In this document: positions 22,637 through 34,200 of the stretch, in pieces
How positions within the stretch are numbered: the first letter of the stretch is position 1
How the letters are laid out: the number at the start of each line of letters is the position of its first letter
Assembly (NCBI GenBank): GCA_946122785.1
Contig: CAMGYJ010000002.1
Span: forward strand, 67,481,703-67,545,702
Source: Linum tenue
Lineage: Eukaryota; Streptophyta; Magnoliopsida; Malpighiales; Linaceae
Reading direction: 5' to 3'
DNA length: 64,000 bases
Translations under genes and position numbers: made by a program
Notes under the pieces: model-generated
Databases searched by the model: none
What the model was told of the DNA's origin: nothing
What the model saw: the letters and a program-made list of their open reading frames with translations, nothing else

Positions 22637-23053
22637 TCAACAAAATTCGTACATCTCATATCTAGCACAACACTCTTCGTTCCCGTACTGAGCTCCATTT
22701 TTGCCCGGGCAATTGTCGAGCATTATTTGAGTCGCTCTGCTTAAGCAATCACCGCAGGTGCGACCATTAGAACAAGAAGTATGCATGTAGGCGACTAGAC
22801 GATATCTGTAGTTGGCCAAATCGCACTTTCTTATGACTCTGAGTTTTTGTAATAAATCCTTCTGCGCACCTGGGACATCTAAATTGGTCGGACTACAAAA
22901 CCACTCGCTGGAGGCACCGCACAGTGGATCGAGGGCAGCCTCAGCAGTGATGATAACACTGCCGGGGAAGCCTACGTTGATCATTGTCAGAACCAGCGAC
23001 GAAATCAGCATTGTGCCCATTCGAGCATCCAAGTGACCAACCTGCATGGCCAT
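22637..23053 (-). CDS. Gnk2/DUF26 secreted 10-Cys protein, copy 3
   Basis: An intact single-exon gene, 138 residues, start at the ATG 23051-23053 after a purine-rich leader. A hydrophobic secretory leader (about residues 12-37) ends at ITAEA. Cysteines are at 45, 53, 77, 94, 100, 103, 115, 128, 129 and 138. Motifs: LDPLCGASSEWFC, YMHTSC, CGDC, GAQYG, ECC and RYE. The C4-C5 loop has only 5 residues, the subtype shared with copies 8 and 10; copy 8 is its closest relative and sits in the duplicated block. Expected to be an apoplastic defence protein of the Gnk2 family. Ligand unknown: the Asn and Arg of the mannose site are replaced by Gly and Gln, the Glu is kept. Confidence 0.85.
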   Translation of the reverse strand: MAMQVGHLDARMGTMLISSLVLTMINVGFPGSVIITAEAALDPLCGASSEWFCSPTNLDVPGAQKDLLQKLRVIRKCDLANYRYRLVAYMHTSCSNGRTCGDCLSRATQIMLDNCPGKNGAQYGNEECCARYEMYEFC

Positions 23054-23112
23054 CTCTCCCTCTCGCTATTAGCTATAGCTAAGATGTGTTCTGAGTGAAG
23101 TGGGATACCTAG

Positions 23113-23119
23113 CTTTATA
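23113..23119 (-). promoter_or_regulatory. TATA box of DUF26 copy 3
   Basis: TATAAAG on the minus strand, about 60 bp upstream of the ATG, in the same sequence context as in copy 8 (47338-47344). Confidence 0.6.
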
Positions 23120-23303
23120 ATGTTGTGAGATGGATGAATTTGGTTGCTTGCAATATTATATCTTAGTAGTTGGACAAACAGCATTCTCATCTTTATAATA
23201 GAAGCGTAGGCGTGTTAGGATATTGATACCCGGGCCTCTTCTCTCTTGGCAAACCCGGCAATATACCCACAAACATTTCGCATAGACATACGTGTCTTGC
23301 ATT

Positions 23304-23765
23304 TAGAGGTGGCAAATGGATTGGATTGGTGGATTGGTGGATTGGATTGGTGGATCCATGGATCAAATGGATTGGATTTAATGGATTGGTGGATTCATGG
23401 ATTGGATCAAGTGGATTGGTGGATTATCCATGAATCCAAATTACATACTCAACCAAGGACCAATATGTAAAATGTAAAAAGTTTAGGTACTAAAATGTCA
23501 CAATGAAAAATTTTAGGTACCAAAACGTAATTTTCCAATGATATTTTTCGTATAAAAAATTAAATTTTAGGTACCAAAATGTAAAAAATAAAAATTATAG
23601 GTACTAAACTGTAATTTACCAATGATCCATGGATCCAATCCATGAATCCACCAATCCAATTGGATTTGGATCAAATGAATTGGATTTAAATGGATTTGAT
23701 TAGGTGGATATTTTTAATGGATTGATGGATTGGATTGGTGGATTGGATTGAAATTGCCACCTCTA
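23304..23765. mobile_element. hAT-type MITE with a GGATTGG-rich core
   Basis: TIRs TAGAGGTGGCAA / TTGCCACCTCTA with an exact 8-bp duplication, CTTGCATT (23296-23303, 23766-23773). The paralogous block carries one uninterrupted CTTGCATT near 47575, an empty site. The 462-bp body is built largely from GGATTGGTGGATT-like words and their complements. Confidence 0.92.
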
Positions 23766-23773
23766 CTTGCATT

Positions 23774-25363
23774 CAACTACTTCTGTGCCGGAATTCCAAT
23801 GCATCGGAATAACAGCATTATCAATGAATTACTATGAAGTGGCGCTTAGCTGTCTTCCCCTTATGTGTGCCATACATGAGATCATTATTAAAAATAAATA
23901 AAATTTCCAATCAAGTTAAAGAAAGTTTCGGAAAAATGGCAAAAAAAATTGACCCAGAAATCGTCGTCTCCTTCTCGTGGAGCTTCTTCACCTCCTTCCT
24001 TTTCCACCATTATTGATGATACAAACCCCATGCCAAACTTTTGTAAACCTCGATCGTTGATTCCACTACCGGTTCTCATATTACTTTGCTGCCTGTTATG
24101 AGATAGACGATCCACTTAGACAAAGAGTTGCCGACCTATATATCTTGCCACTATTATATATGATGAGAAGCCTTTATTTGCTGCTTCTACATAATCCGAA
24201 AGAGGAGGGAGCAACTGCCAAAGTTCACATAGGTTAGTGGTGAAACTTTACATGTCACTTTTATTTCAAACAACAAAATTAGAAATCAAAGAATAATTTT
24301 TTCATACACTAAAACACCAATGATACAACATTTTTTTATGTACTAATAAAGTTTTCAAAATGAACGTGAGTTACTTATATTTTCAATTAGGGGATAAATT
24401 GATCATTGATTGAGAAATCTACTAGTACGAGGAGGTTCGCCTCCTAAGTTTGTTCATTTGTACAATCATCAAACAGAGAAATGAGTTGAAAAATAACTTC
24501 ATTTTATCATTACATATGATAAAATGGTAAGGTTTAGATGTGCATAATGATCTATATATAATGCTATTGTAGAGTTCAGACCTATAGGTGACAAAGTCGG
24601 TCACATCTCAATTCCTAAGGGTTTTGTTAGTGTGGGTATCAAAGTTGCATACTATTTTTCATATTACATAAGGATCTACAATGATATAGTTTGACTTTAA
24701 TTATATAAGTGCCAAGATGCATCATTATTTCAATAATCGGCAAGGGTTGTACATATAAATCGAAAGACAAATCTACCATCTATTGAACAGTTTACTACCA
24801 CCAAAATGCAAGTTTGTTGAGTTATACATTCATCAAATGATAAATATTATGAAATATCTCTGATTCGATCATTACATATGATAATTTGAATAATGTGCGT
24901 GAACTTTTTTTACTAGTCAAAAAATATTAGACGCTCACAACAATTGGCCAACAAATAGATGCACGAAAGGAAAAATAAATGAAAAGTTATGTACAAATTA
25001 TGATGTTGAAAAATATTAGGCCAATAAAAGAGGCGATGATTGTGAATATGATCTTGAAAATAGTGATGAAGATAGGACTTTTATTGTTTTTCATGATCGT
25101 TGCTTCTAGCCACACTTAAACTAAATATGACAACCCTACAATCAAACCAATCTCAAACAATAAATAATAATCATAATTAATATAGAAAAAGAGAAATAAT
25201 AGCCTACTCCTATTGAAAATTAATAACGACAAAAAAATGTGTCACTCATCGAGCCGGCACATAACTAGTTTTATCTATAGCAATATACATTTTTTATACC
25301 TTTGGAAATATGAATTTATAGTTTACTTTATTTGACTGATCCATAAAATATGATTAGCTTACT
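23774..25363. repeat. Duplicated far-upstream segment with Helitron-like ends
   Basis: Paralogous to 47580-47860 plus 49556-49658 plus 51544-52717. It contains a minus-strand Helitron 3' end at 24422-24445 (hairpin AGGAGG-CGAA-CCTCCT then CTAG and T), and a plus-strand CTAG|T preceded by GC text at 25265-25268. No gene recognised; the short frames are not conserved in the partner copy. Confidence 0.65.
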
Positions 25364-28300
25364 CACTACAACAAAAATGACATTTCACGACCAAGAAATC
25401 TGGTCGCAATAACTGTTAAAGTGGTCGCCAAAGTTTTTTGCGACCATAAGTGTTCGTCGCCGGAATGGTCGTATATACGCCGTCGGCGAAGGTATTTGCG
25501 ACCACTTTCAGGAAATGGTCGCAGTAAAATTTTATTCAGCGACCATTATAACTGGACGTGAAAACCTTGAGTATTTACGACCACTTCAAAATGGTCGCCG
25601 AAAGGCTTTTAGGCGACCACTTCAAAATGGTCGCCGAAAGGCTTTTAGGCGACCATTTATAGGGTCGCCAAACAGTTACTTTTGCGACCAAATACGTAGT
25701 CGCCGAATGCTTTAATTTAAAGCGACCACAAGTTCTGGTTGCAGAAGCTAACCTTTCTGCGACCATTTTATTCGACGCAAATCATGAATCTTGATTGGGA
25801 ATAATGATTTGGTCCCTCAACCTGGGAAACGGACATGCTTGTATATAACATATCATGCCACAATAATGCAATCACATTACTAAAGATAATTACCATATAT
25901 TTCATTGTTCATTGTGTTGACAAAGTACTTCGACGTTGACATAATCAACTAGTCATAGTCTACAAGCCATTATCTAAACTCTACAAGTAGCAATTCCCAA
26001 AATTCTTCCGACCTAGAACTTTCCATCAATTGCATGGAGATTAACCTGCAATGAACATATTATCTCTATAAGTAACTAGTATATATCAACCATCTAACAT
26101 AGCAAATAAAGGAATGAAAGTAGAGAGGCAAGATATTGAACAAGGAGGAAAATATTACAACAATTAGAATGCAACATCATGACCATATCCCATTCATACT
26201 AACGGCAAGAGAAAACTTGTTTTCTCTCCTCATGCTTCTCAATAGTGGTTATCACAATCAGTTACAAAAACAGCAACCATCCACTAAAAATTATAATACC
26301 CTCCTAAGAAAACCATTGTACCAGCAACAAGAATGGAAGAAAAGCAACACAAGAAATTAAAAGAAAGCTACAAACAGCCACTACATGACAAGTCCAAAGG
26401 TTCTTCATAAGTTCCAAATATGTAAGGTATAATGGAATGGAGATTGCTTACCAGTCACTAGGCTGATATTAATACCACTACTCCGAAGCTGTTGCATAAT
26501 GCTTGCCACATTCTTGCTTGTAGCCACCTTCTCTACCAATTTTGTCTGGCCACCGTTAGTGATACCTTAGTTATATTAGTATTTACAAGTGAAGCAAGAG
26601 ATAACCCAACATGACTAGAAAACAGAGAGACAGTGCAAGACAAACATGGGCAGCAACCAAACAGAAGAGAAGAATATAACATGGACAACAATCAAACAAC
26701 AAAAAATAAACCAATAAAGAAGCATAGTAATTGGATATATAATTAAACTTACATGAGTTTCTTTCGTGTGTTGATTGACCCAATCCCCTCTTTTATTGAT
26801 TCTAGTCATCTCGAACATCTCAATTTTGTTGTTGATACCACCGTCTTTCTTAGTAATCTTTGTTGGTATAACATAATAGCACATAAGAAATACTTAGTAG
26901 CTCACACAAGTACACATACTACAATGCAAAAGATAGAAGCTACCTGCTGATGGTACATGGGAGCAAAAGAACTTCCTTTATAATGCAAATTCTTCTCATT
27001 AGCCCGATTTTTCTGATTCTTCACACAAAGTGTCTACCAAATAATAAAAAGTTGTGTTTGTTTGTATGACCTAGTCCATTATCATGAAGAAGGCTAAGTA
27101 TTACAAACTTCGATTGTTCTTAAACTTTAAACATACCTCAACTTATGGGGTTCCCCAATAATCACATAAATTATTCCATGTCTCTTGCACCTATCAACGA
27201 TTTTCTTTTGGAAGCAGACCCACCACCTTTGAAGTTCAACGAGCTACTCAATACTTTTTGATTTCCTACACCAGGGGAATTAGAAGAAAAAGAAAAGATA
27301 TCAGCTCAAGGGAAACAACTCAACAACTAATCACAAGTTTTATAAAAAAAATTGAATTACCTTGTTGCATAGTCATAAAAGAAGTAGTCGCATTTTTGTG
27401 TTGTATGCTTGGAGAAGTCACTGATCTATGTTTCTTGAGGCCAACTTGTGGTGCTGCGGGAGGTTGCAAAACAGAACTTTGTTTCAGCATTGTAGAGTCT
27501 TTTAAAGGATTTCCAAGTAGAGTTGCCGCCGACTTCTTTGTTTTGAGAGGACCTGGTACCATTATTCTCGCCTAAAAGAAAGATTGGATTTTGTCACGAA
27601 CATACATAAAAATACACAGGGAATAGAAGATGGGGAAGGAGTGGAGCTGATTACGCTACACTAGCACCATGAAAACATATAACAGGCCATTAGATGATTT
27701 GGAATTAGAGAAGAATAAGACAAATTTAAAATCATACAAAAAAAAAAGCAATAATTAGAGAAGACAAGCAAAAAGGAAAATGAGCACAAAGATGGGCAGA
27801 ATAAAAGAGCAAAGCAAAGGAAGAAGAGCTCCCTCCATTGGAATCTCTATTGAGTTTTGGAAGGAAGAAAGAGTACTTTATTAAGAGTGGGATCCAAAAG
27901 AACAGCCCATTTATCCCCCTCCTTCCTTCAAGCGACACATAATCACTACCCACTTCCTCCACCCCTCTATGTCTCCCATTTACCTTGCCTAATTAATTCA
28001 AAGAAGAAGAAAAGAACAAACAGAGTTAAAGGAAGGAGATGAGAGTGCTAGCAGAAAATAAAGGGGGTAAGCTAATTATTATAATCATTTTCACAAATTA
28101 CTATCCTCATTAGTTGGTCCAAATTAAACCATATAACAGATATAAAGCAAAAAACAATGATTGAACTGGGTTCAACAGCCTCCTTGCCTATATAAGAGTT
28201 GACTAAAAAGCAAAACAACAATGCCACTCTAAGTCGATAAATGTGGCTAGATTGAGTCTGCAAGATTATAGCAATAATTTCAGAATTCTTTCCCCACACA

Positions 28301-29305
28301 AGCATCATTAACCACATAATCTAAACCATAAACCAACCAATAAGAAAGCAAAGTCACCATAGTTGCAGTAAGCATTATGCAGAGCTCTAAAACTCATAAA
28401 CAAAAGGAGCTATCCAAGCCAAACCCTCCTATAAGTACTCTTAAGAAATCATATAATAACAAACCCTCAACATATATTATATATTTGCATCGTGATACTG
28501 TAACACACAAAAAACACAGGGGAGCAACCGAGCAGGGGAAAAGCAGGGGGAATAAAATCCTCTCATTAGCAGATCCAAAAATGAAACAGAAAGGGTACAA
28601 AGACTAGGGAGCTATCGACAAACCTTAAGGGATTTATGACTGATTAGAATCGGATTATGTTGTGCAAATGTGGCTGAGTTGAATCAGAACTTGTGGGCTC
28701 AACTTGTCGACTAATACAACAAACGAATTCGGGGGATCAGCTTGGATGGTGGCAGAAGGCTAGTTCGTGGTCAGGAGGCAGCAACTGGAATGAAATCGAG
28801 TTCGCTTCTCGGAAGCTTATACGTCGCCAACTCTGAGGGGAATGGAGGAGGAAGGACCAGATGAGAAAGGTCAGAGAATCCCCCTTTCTAACCCTAGAAT
28901 TCGGAGAGAAGTGGAGGTTGGGGCTTGGGATAAATGACTTCTATGTACAAGACGTCGCCGGATTGGAAGCTAAAAGTGGTCGCTGAACTATGTCCCCTTT
29001 TCCTTTTCCTTTTTATTATTTAATTTTTATAATTGTATTCATTTCCTCTTCTGCGACAAAAATAAATGGTTGCAAGAATTTTATTATTTCGCGTCCAAAT
29101 ATATGGTCGCAGAAAACAAAAGGATGGCCGCTAAAATGTTTTCATATTCCCGCCTCCCTACAGCGAACCCGCCAAATTTGTTTTTTCTAAAATTTGATTA
29201 TTCGCGACCTATGTTAAATTTTGGTCGCGGAAGGTTATATCATATGCGACCACAATCTTAAATGGTCGCAAAGAATGGTCGCAAAATACTCTATTTCTTG
29301 TAGTG
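25364..29305. mobile_element. 3.9-kb CACTA (En/Spm) transposon
   Basis: Starts CACTACAACAAAAATG and ends TATTTCTTGTAGTG, flanked by the 3-bp duplication ACT (25361-25363, 29306-29308). The paralogous block reads ttactccacaaaaaattgg without interruption near 52713, an empty site that confirms both borders. The first and last few hundred bases are dense in GGTCGC / GCGACC words, the subterminal repeats that bind TNPA-type proteins. The interior carries a broken or intron-rich TNP-like gene on the minus strand. No large TNPD transposase is recognisable. Confidence 0.92.
26450..27562 (-). pseudogene. TNP-like (plant transposase Ptta/En/Spm) gene remnant
   Basis: Exon-like pieces on the minus strand read, in order, an N-terminal block (27562-27320; KTKKSAATLLGNPL, VTSPSIQHKNATTSF) and a block near 27240-27130 (WWVCFQKKIVDRCK). 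Then come CVKNQKNRANEKNLHYKGS with SFAP (about 27035-26945), KDGGINNKIEMFEMTRINKR and GDWVNQHTKETH (about 26885-26755), and LVEKVATSKNVASIMQQL (about 26560-26460). The KN..NR...H..GS.SFA and EMF..T...KRG.WV patterns are typical of the Ptta/En/Spm family of CACTA-encoded DNA-binding proteins. Splice joins were set by eye. Whether it is still expressed cannot be judged. Confidence 0.6.
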
Positions 29306-29478
29306 ACTCCACAAAAATCGGTTTTAATATCATTAAAAATAAAAATGAAACTAAATATTAATAATTAAAAGATATGATGTATCTCTTTCCCTTATTTTTT
29401 CTTTGAACCAAGGCAAGTCCAGAGATATGGAAAAAAAACTAAATTACAAGAATGACTTTGATTGTACTCCATACTTTG

Positions 29479-30036
29479 TAGGGCTGAAAATTTGCTTGTC
29501 CCGTTCCTGACCCTGTGTGACCCGTCCTTGAAGGGTCAAGATGTATAAATGACCCGTCCCGTCTCTGTTTCCTTCTTGACCCTGTCTGACCATCAAGAGT
29601 TGGGTCGGGTCGGGACGGGCCAGGTTAGTGGGTCGACCCTAATCAACACACTACTTTTTTATAAATTACGTTTTGGTATCCAAAATTATTTTTTCTTACA
29701 ATTTAGTACCTAAAATTTATTTTTTTACAAATAAGTCCATAAATTTTGATTGTATAATTCAGTTTTGGTACCCAAACTTTTTTTTATTTTTACAAGTTAG
29801 TACCTAAACTTTTAACAATTTACAAAAAGGTCCAATGTGGTGTGAGATATTTGTTGTTGCTAAGGGTCACAGCCTCACAGGGTCAAAACGTGACCCGTCC
29901 CGACCCTTACAGGGTCGACAAATGACCCATCCCTAATCGGACCCTATATACAAACTGACATGTCCCGACCCTTAGGGACGTGACGCGCCAGGACGGGACG
30001 GGTCAATGGGTCTTCCGGGTCAATTTTTCACCCCTA
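29479..30036. mobile_element. hAT-like MITE with a GACCCGTCC-rich core
   Basis: Ends TAGGGCTGAAAATT and AATTTTTCACCCCTA are near-inverted copies. The body repeats GACCCGTCC/GGGTCGGG words. The paralogous block has the uninterrupted target ccatagtttgtatgcag at 52911-52927. The flanks here are ccatactttg and gtttgtatgcag, giving a 5-8 bp duplication with one mismatch. Confidence 0.75.
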
Positions 30037-30044
30037 GTTTGTAT

Positions 30045-30881
30045 GCAGTAGAAGTACTATAAAAGATCATGATATGCCACTACACGGAGAGCTCTGAAGA
30101 AGCTTCAAAGAGCAAAAAACACGAATCTAACTAAAATATCAGGTGTCTACGTTATTTGTGTTACAAAAATGTATGTTGACCGTTAAAGTTAATTGTTGAC
30201 CTAACAGTAGACAACCTTCGTCTGTTTGACCATTGATGAAGTGACACTTAGGTGTCTTCCACTTCCGTACCACATATGATAACATTATTAAAAATAAATA
30301 AGATTTCCAACTAAATTACAAAAAATTTCAAAAAAATTGGCCAAAAAATTGACCCAGAAAATGTCGTCTCCTTCTCGCGCGTGGAGCTTCTTCTCCTCCT
30401 TCCTTTTCCACCATTATCCAAACCTCTTGACAAAGTTTTTGAAATCCAATCCCACCAATAAAAATTTGGCCGTTCAATCCCACCTTCTTTCTCTCCTTCT
30501 ACCAATTTGAATCGATAATCGATTAGCGGTGAATTTGAGGGTCGTGGTCGGAATCACGGGGCGAGAATCAAAGCCTCCCCCAATCCCAATCTTCAACCCC
30601 TGGCACAGGCTGGGCTGCCTCCACTACACCGACAAAAGCAAGATTTACATGCATGCTCATTGCTCAACCCGGCGAGAACACTCGATCTCGTGCACAGCGA
30701 GTCGACGATGCTCCCCGCGTAGTTCGATCGTGTAATACAAGAGATAAATCATAGGTTGTCGGGTCTTATTTCTCGAAGGTCATCAAATGCACAACTACTC
30801 ACACCAATCAGCATGACACGCAAGAATTAAGCAGATAAGTAAAAATAGTACAGTCGTTTAAGGGTTTCCGATTTATATATG
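30045..30881. other. 3'-flank remnant, then mixed non-coding sequence
   Basis: 30045-30142 matches the DUF26 3' flank, but no gene follows: similarity jumps to the far-upstream segment (30225-30430 resembles 23835-24030). The gene copy expected here seems to have been deleted. 30530-30760 is GC-richer and unrecognised. Confidence 0.5.
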
Positions 30882-30886
30882 TATAA

Positions 30887-31212
30887 TGTTAGCGGGTTAA
30901 TAAGCCCATTAATTGTTGTACATTAGCCCATTAATTATAGGCTTGGGATCCATGAAACCCATGCAGATGTGTTGGACGTGTAGAGGCTAGGGTTATGTTT
31001 TTGTTCTCTGTTGCCTTCTTTGTGAGGCGGGTGCAGCTTGTATATAAGGTTGAGATAGCTGCTGTGTAGGGTAACACGAACTGGAGAATAAGATTAGTAG
31101 CTGAAGGGTTTTCACTCTTCCGTGGATTAGTCCTGGACATTCCAGGGATACCACGTAAATCCGGTTGTTCTCGCTCTTTAATTCTGTTCCGATTATTTCC
31201 GATAGTTTAACA
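30887..31212 (+). repeat. Copia 5' LTR
   Basis: 326 bp, TGTTAG...TTTAACA; a promoter-like tatataagg lies at about 31039. Confidence 0.95.
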
Positions 31213-31232
31213 TGGTATCAGAGCTTCCGCCA

Positions 31233-34200
31233 ATGGATTCTGATCGACCTTCTGTTCGGCTGACGTCTACAAACTTTGCTCTTTGGGAGTTTCAGTTCCG
31301 GGTCTTCGTTGAGGGACGAGGTCTTCTCGGCGTGCTGAATGGGACGATTCCACAACCTCTGGCCACTGCATCAGCTCATGAGATCTCGCTTTGGAATCAG
31401 AACGACGCACGCGTTCGCTACTGGCTGTTGGGATCGGTGGATTCTTCCACTTGTCTAAGTCTTCGTCTCTTTCCCACTGCTAATCAAATATGGAATCACT
31501 TGGTGTCAACATATTCCTCGGTTAATCCGGCTCGGCAGTTTGAGATACAAATGGCCCTAGCTCGGCTGGAGCAGGGAGATCGAAGCATCACTGAGTACTT
31601 CAATCTAGCTCAGGAACTCTGGACTGAATAGGATATTGTGTCGGCTGCTCTTCGTCCTCAACCCGCATCCGCCGACACGATCGCCGACAGGCAGCAAAGT
31701 CGGGTGCTCTCCTTCTTGATGCGCCTGCGACCTGAATTCGAGGCCATCCGGTCCACATTGCTGAACAGGGACTCCTTGACACTTGATGGGATGATACCTC
31801 ATCTTGTCCGGGAAGAAACGAGACTCCGAACTCAGTCTCAAATTGACTTGCGTCCAAGTGAAGGAGAGACCGTTTTCTCGGCATCTAAGGACCCGGCGGC
31901 TTTTTCTGTGCAACGCCCTCGGTTCCAGAGTTCTCAAGGGAATTCTCAAGGGAACTCTCAAGTTCAGAATCGCAATCTCCCATTGGATATTGAATGCCAC
32001 TTCTGCCATGAACGTGGTCACCCTAAGAAGCACTGTCGACAATGGAATCAGTGTGTTTATTGCAAACGGTCGGGGCATATCATATTAGAATGTCGAACTC
32101 GCCAACGCAACGAGGCACGCGCAGCTGCTGAAGGAGCTGGCGGGGCTGGAGGATCCGCTCCTACCTCGTCGCCCTATCGGACCTCGTCTGCTGCTTATCG
32201 TGGAGGTCCGCGTGCTGAGCGTCAAGGAGACCGTGCAGCTGCTGCTCATTCCGCTACGTTGCTGGATGCTGGAAGTAGCAGTAGCGGTGCCCTTACTTCA
32301 GCCTCTGTCGAGCAACTTGTTCATGCCGCCATTCAGAAATCGCTTCCTACTGCGATAAGCGCGGCATTCGCTACTCTCCAGGGATCAGGTAATACTTCTC
32401 CTTGGCTCCTTGATTCGGCGTGTTTTAATCATATGACCCAAGATCGTACTCAGTTGATGAATGTATTACCGGTTAATGATATGTCCTTGTGTGTTGCAAA
32501 TGGTGGGAAGTTGAAAGTACAGGGTGTTGGTAGCGTGTCTAGGAAGAATTTTACCTTGCCAAATACTCTCCATGTTCCTGACTTGGTACCAAATTTAGTT
32601 TCTGTGGGTCAGCTTACTGAGCAAGGCTGTTCTGTTATGTTTGCTCCGACTGGATGTGTTATACAGGATTTGAAGACGGGGAGGCAGATCGGAAAGGGGA
32701 GTAAACGGGGAAGGATCTTTCAACTGGAGGAGCTTCGTGATTGTCCTTTGTCGTCCGTCAGTAGTCATTTCGATAGGCCTGTCAGTAGTCCTGTCAAAAC
32801 TTTGCCGGCTGCAGTATGTTCGCAGTCTTTCAGTTTTTCTAGTTTGTCAAATGATGATGTTTGGAACCTTTGGCATTCTCGTTTGGGCCATCCTCATTCT
32901 GGTCGTCTTGAACTCATGTTTCGGCAATCTTTGCTTGGTAAAAACACCATTACTGCTTTACCTAAACATTCTTGTACAAGCTGTGTAGAAGCTAAAACTG
33001 TTAGTTCTTCCTATCCTTCGAGCACCACCATAATTACTGAGCCTTTTCATATCATACACACTGATCTCTAGGGTCCTTCACCCGTGATTTCCCGTCGTGG
33101 TTTTCGATACTTTGCCCTTTTTATTGATCATGTCACTCGTTATACCTGGGTATATTTTCTTCGTCTCAAATCTGAGCTAAAAACTGTAGCTACTGATTTT
33201 TTGAAAATGATTCAGACACAATTTGGTCGCACAGTTAAGGTCATTCGGTCTGATCCAGGTGGTGAGTTTAGCTCCTTTCCTCTGTATGATGTGTATCGAT
33301 CCCTGGGTATTTTAACTCAGCAGTCCTGTCCTGGTGTCTCCCAACAAAATGGATTGGTAGAACGAAAAAATCGTCATGTTATGGATCTTACTCGTGCTCT
33401 TCTCTTGTCATCTCATGTTCCTGATCGTTTTTGGCCAGAAGCAGTTGCCACTGCTGTTCGGCTCATTAATTATCAAGTTACTCCCGTTCTAAAGAACATC
33501 AGTCCCTACTATGCTTTGTATGCTCGTCATCCTAGCTATTCTGGTCTTCGTGTCTTTGGCTGCCTTTGTTTTGTACTGCGTCCTAAACGAGAGCGTACTA
33601 AACTTTCTTCCAAAACTGCCCGGTGTGTCTTTCTTGGATATAGTGATGTTCACAAAGGGTATTTGTGCTATGATCCATCCTCACAGCGTATGAGAATTGC
33701 GAGTACAGTTATATTCTTTGAACATACAATGTTCCATTCTCCTGGGACAGAATCATCTCAGTTCCTAGATTATACCTTGGCTCTTCCTTCTTTTGATGAT
33801 GACCACGATGCTCCACTTCCCTTGCTAGATCCATTGGATCCTCCCTCACCTGGTCTGCCTTCCCCCCTTTCCACGAGCTCTGCAGGCTCCTCGGTGTCCC
33901 CAGAAGCTACCAGCTCCCTTTCGCCTCCCACTAATTCAGCATCACCGACCAGCTCATCTCCAGACAGCCCACCATCGGCGCCATCTATACCATTACCTCC
34001 TCGGCGGTCTACCCGTGAAAATAAAGGTGTCCCTCCACCAAGATTCAACGACTATATGGTTTATGGAGTTGATACTTTTCTAGTGCCTACTCGGTACCGT
34101 CAAGCACAAGGTCATCCCTTATGGGATGCAGCAATGAAAAGAGAACTGGCAGCTCTTCATGAACAGAATATGTGGACTCTAGTTCCACGTCCCCCGGCCT

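Noticed and set aside
31212..31214. ATG at the LTR/primer-site junction as gag start
   Set aside because: It is created by the LTR end CA plus the primer site TGG; the ATG at 31233 begins the conserved gag text.
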